Assembly: GCF_003751605.1 (NCBI RefSeq)
Contig: NZ_RJVJ01000005.1
Coordinates: 62,001 to 126,000 of the forward strand
Direction: 5' to 3'
Source of the DNA: Kitasatospora cineracea
Lineage (GTDB): Bacteria > Actinomycetota > Actinomycetes > Streptomycetales > Streptomycetaceae
DNA length: 64,000 nucleotides
The position numbers and the translations under genes were made by a program. This document shows positions 16,475-25,477 of this stretch, piece by piece (the stretch's first letter is position 1; every line of letters starts with the position of its first letter). Below the pieces are notes generated by a model that did no database searches, had not been told where the DNA came from, and worked only from the letters and a program-made list of their open reading frames with translations.

Positions 16475-17743
16475 TCACCCGGTCGTGGCCGGGGGAAGGG
16501 AAGGAGCGAGGGCGAGGGCGGGTGCGGGCGCGGGTGCGGATGCGTGTGTAGGTGCGGGTGCGGGTGCGGGTGCGGGTGCGGGTGCGGGTGCGGGTGCGGG
16601 TGCGCGGTGGGCGGTGAGGAAGGCCGTGGTGGCGGCCGTCCAGCTGAACTCCTCCGCCCTGGCGCGGGCGGCGGCCCGCCGTTCCGCCTCCGGGCGGTCC
16701 AGCAACTCCCGTACGGCGACGGCGAATCCGGCTCCGGTGTCGGCGGCCGCGAGGCCGGCCCGGCCGACCACCTGGGGGAGCGCGGAGGAGCGGCTGACCG
16801 CGACGGGGGTGCCGCAGGCCAGCGTCTCCAGGGCGGCCAGACCGAAGGTCTCCACCGGGCCCGGCGCGATCACCGCGTCCGCCGTGGCCAGCAGGGCCGC
16901 CACTGCGGAACGCTCCGCCAGATGGCCCAGGAACCTTACCGGGAGCCGGAGTTCGGCCGCCCGGCGCTCCAGCCGGCCGCGCAGCGGACCCGTCCCCGCG
17001 ACCGCGAGCACGGCCGGGACGCGGTGGCGGCGGCGCAGCTCGGCCAGTGCCTCCAGGGCCCGTTCGGGCTTCTTCTCCCCCGACAGTCGCGAGCACATCA
17101 CCAGCAGCACCTGCTGCGGATCGGCCAACTCGGCGCGCAGCGAAGGATCGTGGCACTCCGGCCGCATCACCTCCAGGTCCACCCCCAGCGGCGCCCGTTC
17201 GACGTTGCCGGCGCCGATCCGCTCGAACTCCTCGGCCGCCCACGCCGTCGTGCACAGCACCGTGTCGTAGCTCTGCGCGGTACGGGAGTTGAGCCGGTCC
17301 GCGACCTGCCGCGCGGTGCCGGGCGGCACGCCCCACGCGCCGAGCACCCCGGTGGCGCTCTCGTGCGAGACCATCATCGACCGCACTCCGTGCGCCCGTG
17401 CCCAGGCGCCCGTCCAGCGCAGCGTGGTGCGGTCCGATACCTCCAACCGGTCCGGGGCCAACTCATCCAGCAGCGAGGCCAGTTGCTTCCGGTCGCGGAG
17501 CAGCCGGTAGCCGCCGGTGCCCGGGACGCGCGGCCCCGGCAGCGTGATCACCCGCCCCTGCTCGGTCCACTCGTCGGTGCGGGTCGGCCCCGGCACCACC
17601 AGCACGGGCCGGTGCCCCGCCGCCAGGTACCCGGCCCCGAGGTGCCGCAGCGCGGTCCGCAGGCCGCCCGAGACGGGAGTGACGAAGTTCGCCACCCGGA
17701 CGATGCTCAACCCGCCGTCCGTGCGGGCCGTTTCACGGTTCAC
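16475..17743 (-). CDS. GT4-type glycosyltransferase
   Basis: Product of 422 aa. It has two Rossmann domains of the GT-B fold. The acceptor half starts at IVRVANFVTPVSGGLRTAL. The nucleotide-sugar half carries SRLSGEKKPERAL and the E-x7-E motif in GPVETFGLAALETLACGTPV. The GTG start overlaps the TGA of the upstream glycosyltransferase by 4 bp, so the pair is translationally coupled. The C-terminal tail is a long Ala-Pro repeat encoded by a hexanucleotide array. Sugar and acceptor are unknown. Confidence 0.88.
   Translation of the reverse strand: MNRETARTDGGLSIVRVANFVTPVSGGLRTALRHLGAGYLAAGHRPVLVVPGPTRTDEWTEQGRVITLPGPRVPGTGGYRLLRDRKQLASLLDELAPDRLEVSDRTTLRWTGAWARAHGVRSMMVSHESATGVLGAWGVPPGTARQVADRLNSRTAQSYDTVLCTTAWAAEEFERIGAGNVERAPLGVDLEVMRPECHDPSLRAELADPQQVLLVMCSRLSGEKKPERALEALAELRRRHRVPAVLAVAGTGPLRGRLERRAAELRLPVRFLGHLAERSAVAALLATADAVIAPGPVETFGLAALETLACGTPVAVSRSSALPQVVGRAGLAAADTGAGFAVAVRELLDRPEAERRAAARARAEEFSWTAATTAFLTAHRAPAPAPAPAPAPAPAPAPTHASAPAPAPALALAPSLPPATTG
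16551..16604. repeat. (GGTGCG)9 tandem hexanucleotide
   Basis: Nine perfect 6-bp units, with degenerate units continuing to the left. It encodes the Ala-Pro tail of the leftward glycosyltransferase and keeps frame whatever the copy number. Confidence 0.9.
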
Positions 17744-18993
17744 GCGGGCTGCTCCTCGACCGAGAGCGGGAGGACAGCGGCGGCGACGGGAGCAGCGGGA
17801 GCAGGGGCGGGAACGGCGGGGACGACGGTGGCGGTGGTGGTGTCCCGGGTGCGTTGGCGGTGCTCGGCGAGCACCTCCTCGTAGTGCCGGATCAGCTGGT
17901 CGCCGACCGCCTCCCAGGTGCGGCCGGTGACCTCGGCCCGGCCCGCCGCGCCGTACTGGGCGCGCAGTTCGGCGGAGGCGGCGAGGTCGGCCACGGCGCG
18001 GGCCGCGGCGCCCGCGTCCCGCGGGGCGACCAGCAGCCCGGTGCGCCGGTGGCCGACCAGGTCGAGCGGGCCGCCGACCGCAGGGGCGACCACCGGTACG
18101 CCGCTGGCCATCGCCTCCTGGATGGTCTGGCAGAAGGTCTCCAGCGGACCGGTGTGCACGAACAAGTCCAACGAGGCGAAGCAGCGGGCGAGTTCGGCCC
18201 CCGTGCGGCGTCCCAGGAACACCGCGCCGGGCATCGCGGCCTTCAGCGCGGGCGCGCTCGGACCGTCCCCGATCACCACCACCCGCACGCCGGGCAGCCG
18301 GGACGCCTCCGCCAGCAGGTCGACCCGCTTCTCCGGGGCGAGCCGTCCGACGTACCCCACCAGCACCTCGCCGCCGGGCGCCAGCGAACGGTGCAGCGCC
18401 TCGTCGCGGTGCTCCGGGTGGAAGCGCACCGAGTCGACGCCGCGCGCCCAGATCCGGACCTGCCGCACCCCGTGCGCGGTCAGGTCCTGCGCGGCCGGGG
18501 TCGACGGCGCCAGTGTCCGCGCGGCGGCGCGGTGCACCGAGCGGATCCGCGCCCAGGCGATCGCCGAACCGGCGCTCCGACCCATCCGGTACGCCTGCGC
18601 GTACCCGGCCAGGTCGGTCTGGTACACCGCCACGGTCGGCAGGTCCAGCCGCTCGGTGAGCCGGGCGGCCCGCGCACCGAGGACGAACGGGCTGGCCAGG
18701 TGCACCACGTCCGGCTGATGGGCCGTCAGCGCGGCGGCCAGCTTGCGGCTGGGCAGGGCGATGCGCACCTGCGGGTAGCGGGGCAACGGGACGGACGGGA
18801 CGCGCACCACCGGCAGCGGCTCCAGGTCCGGGCCGAAGGACTGCGGCGGGCAGTGCGCGCCCCGGGCCGGGGCGGGGGTGATCACCAGGGGCTGGTGGCC
18901 CCGCCGGACGAGGTGCTCGGCAGCCCTCAGCACGCTGTGGGCCACGCCGTTGACCTCGGGCGGGAAGGACTCGGTGACGATGGCGACTCGCAT
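17740..18993 (-). CDS. GT4-type glycosyltransferase, PimB/MgtA-like mannosyltransferase
   Basis: Product of 417 aa, GT-B fold. It begins MRVAIVTESFPPEVNGVAHS, the typical opening of GDP-mannose-dependent mannosyltransferases acting on lipid acceptors. The donor domain has GYVGRLAPEKRVDLL, VIGDGPS and GPLETFCQTIQEAMASGVPV (E-x7-E). It is first of the coupled pair, so a two-step glycolipid assembly at the cytoplasmic face of the membrane is likely. The final 40 residues are Ala/Pro/Val-rich. Confidence 0.87.
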   Translation of the reverse strand: MRVAIVTESFPPEVNGVAHSVLRAAEHLVRRGHQPLVITPAPARGAHCPPQSFGPDLEPLPVVRVPSVPLPRYPQVRIALPSRKLAAALTAHQPDVVHLASPFVLGARAARLTERLDLPTVAVYQTDLAGYAQAYRMGRSAGSAIAWARIRSVHRAAARTLAPSTPAAQDLTAHGVRQVRIWARGVDSVRFHPEHRDEALHRSLAPGGEVLVGYVGRLAPEKRVDLLAEASRLPGVRVVVIGDGPSAPALKAAMPGAVFLGRRTGAELARCFASLDLFVHTGPLETFCQTIQEAMASGVPVVAPAVGGPLDLVGHRRTGLLVAPRDAGAAARAVADLAASAELRAQYGAAGRAEVTGRTWEAVGDQLIRHYEEVLAEHRQRTRDTTTATVVPAVPAPAPAAPVAAAVLPLSVEEQPA

Positions 18994-19044
18994 GCCAACG
19001 TTGTGGCCAACCCGGGCGTGCGGCCAGCCAAAGGGATCTTTCGC

Positions 19045-19060
19045 GCAGACGAACGTCTGC
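19045..19060. promoter_or_regulatory. Inverted repeat in the divergent region at 19 kb
   Basis: GCAGACG-AA-CGTCTGC has perfect 7-bp arms. It lies 52 bp upstream of the leftward glycosyltransferase operon and 119 bp upstream of the rightward membrane-protein gene. It may be an operator or a leader hairpin. Confidence 0.45.
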
Positions 19061-19178
19061 CGCCATTTCCGCACGGGTGTGTGAATCGCGGAGCCGGCGG
19101 GGGAGCGGGAGCCGTGGCGCCGGGCGAAGTGCCGACCGGTGAGCGGTTTGCGGTGATTTGTCCGAGTAGGCTGGCGGA

Positions 19179-20453
19179 ATGGAACACACGGGAGGGGGAG
19201 CGGCACCACCCGACGGCGATCCGGCCGCGTCCGGTGGTTCGAAGGCCGCGGACGGAGCCGCTGCCGCCGCTGCCGCCGCTGTGGTGGACGGGCGGGGCGG
19301 TGGGGCGGCCGGTGAACTGTGGCGAGCCGTCCGGCACGACTCCGCGCGGCTGCCCGAGCACTTGGCCGTACTGGCGGTGCAGCAGGAGGCGGGGCCGGCC
19401 GCGAGAGCGGTGGCCGGACTGTCCGGGGCGGGAGCGGAAGCAGGAGTGGGGGCCGGGGCGGGGACGGGAGCGGGGGCGGGAGCGGGGGCCGAGGTGGGAG
19501 CGGAAGCGGGAGCGGCGGTCGGGGCGAGGCCGGAGGCTGGGGCCGGGGCTGGGTCGGTCGTCGAGCGGCGTACGGCCGTCATCACCCACGGCATCCGGCT
19601 GACCCTGGTCGAGGGCTGCGTGGTCGGCGGGCCGCTCATCCTCCTCGTGCCGGTGGCGTTCTGTGCCGGGATGCTCGCCCAGGCCCGGATGGTCCTCGAA
19701 CTCGCCGCCCTCGCCGGAGCGGACGGCGACCGCACCGAGCGCAGCGCCGAACTCCTCGTCCTGCAAGGCGTGTACCCCACCGTCCCGGACGCCCGCGCCG
19801 CGCTGGCCGCCACCGCCGAGGCGGACGCCGCGACCGAGGCCGAGGCCGAGTCCGAGAGCGGGCCCGAGGGCGGGACGCCGACCCGTCCGTCCCGGCTGGA
19901 CATGATCCGGCGGATGGTCTACCTGCTCGGCCTGGTCGCCATCGGCGAGGACCACCGCGGCCCGGTCCGCCGGATCGCGGGCTGGGTCGGCACCGGCCTC
20001 CTGGTGGTCGTCGGACTCGCCTTCCCCGTGGTGTGGATCCCCGTCATGGGGCGCGCCAACGTCCGCGCCACCACCGCCCTCGCCCGGCGCGCCACCGCCT
20101 TCTACTGGCCCGAGGAGGCGCGCGCCGCCGGGGCCGCCAACGCCACCGGCGCCGGTGCGGGTGCCGGTGCGCAGGGCGAGGAGGCGTACGCCCGCACCGC
20201 GACCATCGCCGTCCTCGGCCAGACCCTGATCGCCCTGCTGCTCCCGGTCGCGGCCTTCCTGTTCGTGCTCTTCCTCGGCCTCGACCTGGCCGGCGGACAC
20301 CTCACCACCGCGCTCCTGATCGCCCTCGCCGCCGGTGCGGCCTACGCCGCCGACCGGGCCCGCCGCGCCCGCGGTGCACGCGGTCCGCGCGGTGCACGCA
20401 GTTCGCGCGGCCCCCGGGCCTCGGGTGGCGGGCGTGGGGGAACCGCGGGCTGA
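19179..20453 (+). CDS. Ala/Gly-rich membrane protein of unknown function
   Basis: Product of 424 aa. The N-terminal 130 residues are low-complexity (Ala/Gly runs, GAGAGTGAGAGAGAE). Transmembrane helices are likely at about 145-175, 268-290 and 347-385 (one or two passes). The soluble loop between the first two holds an acidic stretch (ATEAEAESESGPEG). The C-terminus is Arg/Gly-rich. I recognise no family. The stop codon forms part of a TGACG dyad. Confidence 0.7.
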   Translation: MEHTGGGAAPPDGDPAASGGSKAADGAAAAAAAAVVDGRGGGAAGELWRAVRHDSARLPEHLAVLAVQQEAGPAARAVAGLSGAGAEAGVGAGAGTGAGAGAGAEVGAEAGAAVGARPEAGAGAGSVVERRTAVITHGIRLTLVEGCVVGGPLILLVPVAFCAGMLAQARMVLELAALAGADGDRTERSAELLVLQGVYPTVPDARAALAATAEADAATEAEAESESGPEGGTPTRPSRLDMIRRMVYLLGLVAIGEDHRGPVRRIAGWVGTGLLVVVGLAFPVVWIPVMGRANVRATTALARRATAFYWPEEARAAGAANATGAGAGAGAQGEEAYARTATIAVLGQTLIALLLPVAAFLFVLFLGLDLAGGHLTTALLIALAAGAAYAADRARRARGARGPRGARSSRGPRASGGGRGGTAG

Positions 20454-20463
20454 CGATTCGTCA
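20451..20463. repeat. TGACG-ATT-CGTCA dyad at a stop codon
   Basis: Exact copy. Its first three bases are the TGA stop of the membrane-protein gene. Confidence 0.75.
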
Positions 20464-20557
20464 GGGCGGCTCCCGAATCGGCGGGGCGGGCGTGGACGCT
20501 CCCGTTCCCACCCCGGGCGGGCGAGGTGCGGGACCGGCCCTGTGACAGGCTGTACGC

Positions 20558-21289
20558 ATGCGAGAGGCGCTGATCGACCAGGCCAGGAGGCTCGTCGCCG
20601 AACTCCACCCCGACGCGTCGGCGGTGGTGCTGGCCGGATCCGTGGCGGCGGGGCGGGCCCGGGCGGGCAGCGACCTCGACCTGGCCGTCCTGCTGCCCGA
20701 CGGCCGGAGCACCCACCGAGAGACGCTGCGCCACGAGGGCCGGGTGGCCGAGGTGTTCGCGCACACCCGGGCCGGGCTCGACGAGCTGCGGGCCTTCGAC
20801 GCCGCCTCCCGCCGAGGGGTGGTCCAGCAGCTGTACGCGACCGGGCTGGTCCTGCTGGACCGCGACGGCCACGCCGCCCGGATCGCCGAGGAGTGCCGGG
20901 CCGAACTGTTGGTCGGACCGCCCCCGCTCCCGGCCGAGCAGCGCGAGAACCTGCGCTACGCGCTGACCGACCTGCTGGACGACCTGGCCGACGCGCCGGA
21001 CCGACTGGAGGCGCTGGCCGTCGGCGCCGAGGTCCTCCGTACCGCCGCCGACCTGCTCAGCGACCACCACCGGGCCTGGACCGGAACGGGCAAGTGGTTC
21101 CCGCGCCGCCTGCTCGCCGCCGACCCCGACCTCGGCGCCCGCCTCCTGGCGGCCCACCGCACCCTGGGCGAGACCGGCGACCCCGCCGCGCTGCTGGCGG
21201 CCGCCGGCGCCGCCCTCGCCCTGGCCGGCGGCCCGCTCTCGGCGGGCTACCGCCGCGACTGGCCCCCGGCCGCCGACGGCAAACGGTGA
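20558..21289 (+). CDS. Nucleotidyltransferase-domain protein (DNA polymerase beta superfamily)
   Basis: Product of 243 aa. Residues 24-46 contain the signature GSVAAGRARAGSDLDLAVLL: the GS motif followed by the DxD metal ligands. A helical C-terminal domain follows (LRYALTDLLDDLADAPDRLEALAV), similar to substrate-binding or HEPN-like regions of stand-alone minimal transferases. No separate HEPN toxin gene is adjacent, so a toxin-antitoxin role is not supported. The target of nucleotidylation is unknown. Confidence 0.82.
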   Translation: MREALIDQARRLVAELHPDASAVVLAGSVAAGRARAGSDLDLAVLLPDGRSTHRETLRHEGRVAEVFAHTRAGLDELRAFDAASRRGVVQQLYATGLVLLDRDGHAARIAEECRAELLVGPPPLPAEQRENLRYALTDLLDDLADAPDRLEALAVGAEVLRTAADLLSDHHRAWTGTGKWFPRRLLAADPDLGARLLAAHRTLGETGDPAALLAAAGAALALAGGPLSAGYRRDWPPAADGKR

Positions 21290-21395
21290 GGAGTGGCGCG
21301 CCGGGTGCGGCGGTGCGCCGCGCCGATGAGCGCGACGAAGTGGTGAGCCGGGTCATGGCGGGACCGGAGGTCTGAGCCCGATGCCGGTGACTCGG

Positions 21396-22094
21396 CTAAG
21401 CCCGGGTGGCCCGGCCTGAATCGTCGGTCAGAGCCGCAGCGGTCAAGGTGAGGTGCTGGACCAGGATCGCGGCTGCGGCGTCGGTGTCGCGGGCCAGTGT
21501 CGCCTCCTCCAGCCTCCGGTGCTCCTCGGCGCCGTCCCGGTCGGGGTTGCGGTGTGCCGACCAGCGGCGGGCCAGTTCGCTCGCGGTCCACAGCCGGTCG
21601 AAGGTCTCCAGCAGCGCGCGGTTGCCGCACCCCTCCAGCAGCGTGCGGTGAAAGACCCGGTGCGCCTCGGCCCAGGCGCCGGTGTAGTACTCGCCCTCCT
21701 CCGGTGCGTACGCCGGGGTGCGCGCCAGCCGGTGGTGGGCGGCCCGCACGCGGGCTTCCCAGTCGATGTCGCCGCGCTCGATGGACATGCGCAGGACGAC
21801 CGGTTCGACCGTCCGGCGGGCTTCCGCGATCTCCTGCCAGCGGTGGTCGGAGAAGGCGGGGACCGCGAAACCCCGGTTGGGGAGCCGGTCGGCGAGGCCC
21901 TCGCCGACCACCCGCACGAGTGCCTCACGCACCACAGCCAGGCTCACACCCTGCTCCCTGGCGAGATCCTGCGGCTTGAGGGGGGAGCCGGGGGAGTGGT
22001 CACCGCGCATGATCGCGTCCCGCAGGTGTGCGTAGACCTGCTCGGAGAGCATCTGCTTCCCCGGCGGGGTCGAGGGGTGCGCTGTCTGAGTCAT
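21396..22094 (-). CDS. GntR-family regulator with FCD domain
   Basis: Product of 232 aa. The N-terminal winged helix is LSEQVYAHLRDAIMRGD through LAREQGVSLAVVREALVRV. The C-terminal helical FCD ligand domain contains an Asp/His metal-binding pattern (HRVFHRTLLEGCGN). It is divergent from the SCO6745-like gene, with a palindrome between them, so it probably controls that gene and itself. The ligand is likely a carboxylate, as in the FadR subfamily. Confidence 0.9.
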   Translation of the reverse strand: MTQTAHPSTPPGKQMLSEQVYAHLRDAIMRGDHSPGSPLKPQDLAREQGVSLAVVREALVRVVGEGLADRLPNRGFAVPAFSDHRWQEIAEARRTVEPVVLRMSIERGDIDWEARVRAAHHRLARTPAYAPEEGEYYTGAWAEAHRVFHRTLLEGCGNRALLETFDRLWTASELARRWSAHRNPDRDGAEEHRRLEEATLARDTDAAAAILVQHLTLTAAALTDDSGRATRA

Positions 22095-22120
22095 GGACCC
22101 ATCCTAGACCGATCCGCTAG

Positions 22121-22132
22121 ATAATCGATTAT
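22121..22132. promoter_or_regulatory. GntR operator candidate
   Basis: ATAATCGATTAT is a perfect 12-bp palindrome in a conspicuous AT patch. It lies 27 bp upstream of the leftward gntR start and 61 bp upstream of the rightward gene, which fits autoregulation and control of the neighbour. Confidence 0.65.
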
Positions 22133-22192
22133 TGGTGCTACTGTCGATTCATCGTCCGCCGAGGACGTCCTCCTCCGGAAGGAACCACCGCC

Positions 22193-23191
22193 GTGCCTGC
22201 CAACGGCCCCTTCGCCCACCTCCCCGGGGCGGCCTCGCTCACCGCCACCAGCGCCACCGCCGCCACTAACGCCACCACCGTCACCGTCGCCGACGGCGCC
22301 GAGTGGCCGCCCGAGCAGCGCTCCTCCGGCCTGCCCGGCGAGAAGGGCGCGGCTCGCACCGGCGGCGGCCCGATGGACCTCGACGTCGTCCGTGACGTCA
22401 GCCGCGCCGTCAGCGCCGCCCACCTGTTCGTCTACCTCGTCCCCGAGGCCGCCGAGGAGGCGGCCGAGCTCGGCGTGACCGACCGCGGCCGGGCGTACCT
22501 CGCATTCCGGTCGGCCGCGATGGGCGCGGTCCCCTGGCAGGTCACGCTCGCGGCCTTCTACAACTTCAGCCCGCGCGCGGTGCGGGCCATGGCGGGCGTA
22601 TGGGACGCCGCGCCGCCCGCGCGGTGGCAGGCCGCCCGCTTGCGGACCGTCAGCCGGGCGATGCGGCGCGTCGACGTCCGTCTCACGGAGGACCATTTCG
22701 CCGAGGCGCGCTCGCTCATCGACCCGGTCGTCGCCGGTGCCGACTACGCGGGCAAGGTCCTGGCCGCCGCGAACGCCTCGGTCGCGCTTCCCCCCGATCC
22801 TCTCGCCGCGCTCTGGCAGCAATTCACGGTGGCCCGCGAGTGGCGCGGCGACGCCCATCTCGCCGTACTCGCCGGCAACGGCCTCGGGCCCTGCGACTGC
22901 CTCGTCCTGCACGCCGCAACCGGCCGCCTCCCGACAGCCCTCGCGCGCGCGACCCGCCAGTGGGACGACGAAGAGTGGGACGCGGCGACAGCACGCCTCG
23001 TCGCGCGCGGCTGGCTCGACTCCCGCAGCGTCCTCACGGGCGCCGGCAGCGCGGCACGCGAGCGCATCGAAACGGAAACCGACGAGCACTGCGCCGCACT
23101 GTGGGCGCCGATCGGCAACGCAGGCGCCCAACGCTTCGCCTCGCTCATCGCGCCGATCGCCGACGCGTTCGGAGCCGCAGGCGTTCGGTGA
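22193..23191 (+). CDS. SCO6745-like protein (MarR-like helical fold)
   Basis: Product of 332 aa from a GTG preceded by GGAAGG. It resembles the streptomycete family annotated as SCO6745-like, which has two winged-helix-like repeats but is not a known DNA binder. The segments AAHLFVYLVPEAAEEAAELGV, AYLAFRSAAMGAVP, FYNFSP and WDDEEWDAATARLVARGWLD fit that family. The first 60 residues are low-complexity and extra; an internal ATG at 22373 (MDLDVV) would give a product closer to family length. Confidence 0.75.
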   Translation: MPANGPFAHLPGAASLTATSATAATNATTVTVADGAEWPPEQRSSGLPGEKGAARTGGGPMDLDVVRDVSRAVSAAHLFVYLVPEAAEEAAELGVTDRGRAYLAFRSAAMGAVPWQVTLAAFYNFSPRAVRAMAGVWDAAPPARWQAARLRTVSRAMRRVDVRLTEDHFAEARSLIDPVVAGADYAGKVLAAANASVALPPDPLAALWQQFTVAREWRGDAHLAVLAGNGLGPCDCLVLHAATGRLPTALARATRQWDDEEWDAATARLVARGWLDSRSVLTGAGSAARERIETETDEHCAALWAPIGNAGAQRFASLIAPIADAFGAAGVR

Positions 23192-23322
23192 TTCCAGCCA
23201 GGGTGCGGGTGAGTGCCCTGGCGGGTGTGCCGGAGGAAAGGCCCGCCTGGGCCGGAACCTGGCGGCGAACGGTCCGCAAAGCCGCTGGCATTGGGTCCAA
23301 GTCGGTTAGAGGAAAGGGTGGT

Positions 23323-23335
23323 TGACGGTGCGTCA
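23323..23335. repeat. TGACG-GTG-CGTCA dyad between convergent genes
   Basis: Exact copy, 25 bp beyond the stop of the leftward SpoIIE gene and 132 bp beyond the rightward SCO6745-like gene. Confidence 0.7.
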
Positions 23336-23359
23336 GCTCGGGTCGGAGTCGATCGCGGG

Positions 23360-25117
23360 TCAGGACGGCCGGTGGCGGACCCGGGCCGCCAGCAGGGCGA
23401 TGTCGTCCTCGGCGTCCTCCGGGGCCAGCGCGGCGAGGGTGCCGTCCAGCAGGGAGTCGAGCGGGCCGTCGGCGGGGAGCCGGAGCGCGGAGAGACGGGC
23501 GAGCGAGACGTCGATGTCCTCGCCGCGCCGTTCGACCAGACCGTCGGTGTACAGCAGCAGGGCGTGGTCGGCGCGCAGCTCTGTCACGGTCTGTTCGTAG
23601 CCGCCGACGCCGGTGCCCAGCGGGGGGCCGGTCGGGACCTCGACCAGTTCGGTGGTGTGCGAGGTGAGCAGCGCGGGCGGCAGGTGCCCGGCACTGGCGA
23701 GGGTCCAGCGGGCCCGGGCCGGGTCGGCGAGGGCCAGGACGCAGGTCGCGGGGCGGGCGTTCTCCTGCTCGGCGATCAGCGCGTCCAGCTGGCGCAGGAT
23801 CCGGTGCGGCGGCAGGTCCATGGCGGCGACGTAGCGCAGCGTGGAGCGGTAGTTGCTCATGTCGACGGCGGCCTCGACGCCGTGCCCCATCACGTCGCCC
23901 ATGGCGAGCAGCGTTCGGCCGAACGGCAGCCGCACCGTCTCGTACCAGTCGCCGCCGACCACCGAGGTGATCCCGGACGGCAGGTAGCGGGAGGCGAGTT
24001 CGAGGTTGGGGTGCGGGCTGCCGGGTTCGGCGAGCAGGGCCCGCTGGAGTTCCAGGGCGGTGTTCTGCGAGCGGGCGTAGCGCCGGGCGTGGTCGAGGGT
24101 GAGCGCGGCGCGCCCGGCGATCGCGGCGAGCAGCTCGGTGTCCTCGGCGGTGAACCCGAGCGAACTGCCGTGCGCCCGCGCCAGGGTGAGCACGCCGATC
24201 GGACGGCCGCGGGCGGTCAGCGGGACGGCGAGCAGGCAGTCCACCCCGGCGCCGCGGCCCGCGGACAGCGCGGCCTCGTCCGGGAGCAGCGCCGCCAGCT
24301 CGTCGGCGGACACCAGGTTGGCGACCACCGGGCGGCCCTCGGCGAGCGCCCGGGCGGTCACCGAGCCGGGGCGGTGGCGCACGGTCCCGGCGGCAGGCGC
24401 GGACGCTGGCCCGGCGGACGACGGCGCGGTGCCGGGCGAGGCCTGCTCGCGGGCCACGGCGGCCCGCCGCCAGCGCAGCCGCGGCCGGTCCCGGTCCCGG
24501 TCCCGGTCTCGGTCCGCGCCGGGGTCCGGGCGGGTCGTGGCGGATCCGGCGGCGGCGTCGGGGGTGTCGAGCGGCAGGACGTCGACGAGGGCGAGGGCGG
24601 CGAAGTCGGGGACGGCGAACGCGGCGAGTTCCGCGCAGGTGGTGTCCGGGTCGAGGGTGGTGCCGATCCGCTCCGAACCGGCCTCCAGCAGGGCGAACCG
24701 GGCCCGGGTGCGTTCGAGTTCGGCCCGGTGGGTGTCGGCGCCGCCGGGCAGCACGACCAGCACCCCGGTCGGCGCGTCGGCGACCTCCAGCCGGCGGAAG
24801 TCGGCGGCCCGTCCGGCGAACGTCCCGGAGCGCGGTCGCCCGTCGGCCAGGACACGCGGGACGGCCGGGTCCGGATCCGCGGCGGCCCGCCCCAGCACGG
24901 CCGTCGGCGACACGCCGGTGACCTGCTGGAACGGCGGGTTCAGGTAGCGCCAGCGCAGGTCGGCGTCGAGCACCGCGACCGCGACGGGCAACTGGCCGAG
25001 CAGGGCGTCGGCCAGTGCGTCGCGGTCCACCCGCAGGGCCGCGGAGGCAGCGGTGAGCAGCGAATCCGTCGAGCTGTCGCCCGCCGATTCGGGCCGCACC
25101 CGTGACTCCTCCCTCAC
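23360..25117 (-). CDS. PAS-GAF-SpoIIE (PP2C-type) serine phosphatase
   Basis: Product of 585 aa. An N-terminal PAS-like region (LPVAVAVLDADLRWRYLNPPFQQVTG) is followed by a GAF domain, interrupted by a (Asp-Arg) repeat, and a C-terminal SpoIIE phosphatase. The metal ligands are intact: GGDWYE, MGDVMGHGVEA, LLLYTDGLVE and EDDIALL. Such proteins dephosphorylate anti-anti-sigma factors in response to a sensed signal. The GTG start at 25117 is the most likely; upstream sequence in frame is low-complexity. No partner sigma factor is adjacent. Confidence 0.87.
   Translation of the reverse strand: MREESRVRPESAGDSSTDSLLTAASAALRVDRDALADALLGQLPVAVAVLDADLRWRYLNPPFQQVTGVSPTAVLGRAAADPDPAVPRVLADGRPRSGTFAGRAADFRRLEVADAPTGVLVVLPGGADTHRAELERTRARFALLEAGSERIGTTLDPDTTCAELAAFAVPDFAALALVDVLPLDTPDAAAGSATTRPDPGADRDRDRDRDRPRLRWRRAAVAREQASPGTAPSSAGPASAPAAGTVRHRPGSVTARALAEGRPVVANLVSADELAALLPDEAALSAGRGAGVDCLLAVPLTARGRPIGVLTLARAHGSSLGFTAEDTELLAAIAGRAALTLDHARRYARSQNTALELQRALLAEPGSPHPNLELASRYLPSGITSVVGGDWYETVRLPFGRTLLAMGDVMGHGVEAAVDMSNYRSTLRYVAAMDLPPHRILRQLDALIAEQENARPATCVLALADPARARWTLASAGHLPPALLTSHTTELVEVPTGPPLGTGVGGYEQTVTELRADHALLLYTDGLVERRGEDIDVSLARLSALRLPADGPLDSLLDGTLAALAPEDAEDDIALLAARVRHRPS
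24486..24515. repeat. (GGTCCC)n-like hexanucleotide in the SpoIIE gene
   Basis: Five imperfect 6-bp units encode the DRDRDRDR tract inserted in the GAF domain on the minus strand. Confidence 0.7.
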
Positions 25118-25477
25118 CGCGTCCCCCGTGGAGCCGTCGACGGGCCCGGCGCGTCGCCGTACCGCGCAGCTCGGTGTCCGTCTCCCGGATGATCCGCACC
25201 CGGGGACCGCACCATACTCGGCCAACCCTCCCGGACCCGAACCCGACACGGTGCGTACACCGGTCGGAGCGAGGTTTTGCCAAGCTTTGCCGCGCTGTCG
25301 ACCGAACCGGTGCCGGACGACACGGACGACGGGTGGGCGGATGGACGGACGAGCGGACGGACGGACAGGTGGGCGGGCTGGCAGGCGGCCGGGGGACGGG
25401 GCAGGAGGCAGGGGGCAGGGGTGGCCGGGGGAGAATGGACTGATCCGACCCGTCCCCGCCGCAGGAGAACCCGTACC

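Noticed and set aside
16501..16610. Possible CRISPR-like or minisatellite array
   Set aside because: Units are 6 bp with no spacers and are in frame in a glycosyltransferase tail. No cas genes are present.
16475..19903. A very long leftward open frame (over 1,100 codons)
   Set aside because: Only its last 422 codons form a real glycosyltransferase. The rest is antisense or out of frame to the other genes and reflects high GC.
20558..21289. Nucleotidyltransferase as a MNT/HEPN toxin-antitoxin module
   Set aside because: No adjacent HEPN toxin gene. The protein is longer than MNT antitoxins and stands alone.
22397..22404. TGACGTCA palindrome
   Set aside because: It lies inside coding sequence without the N3 spacer of the dispersed dyad; one 8-bp palindrome in 64 kb is expected by chance.
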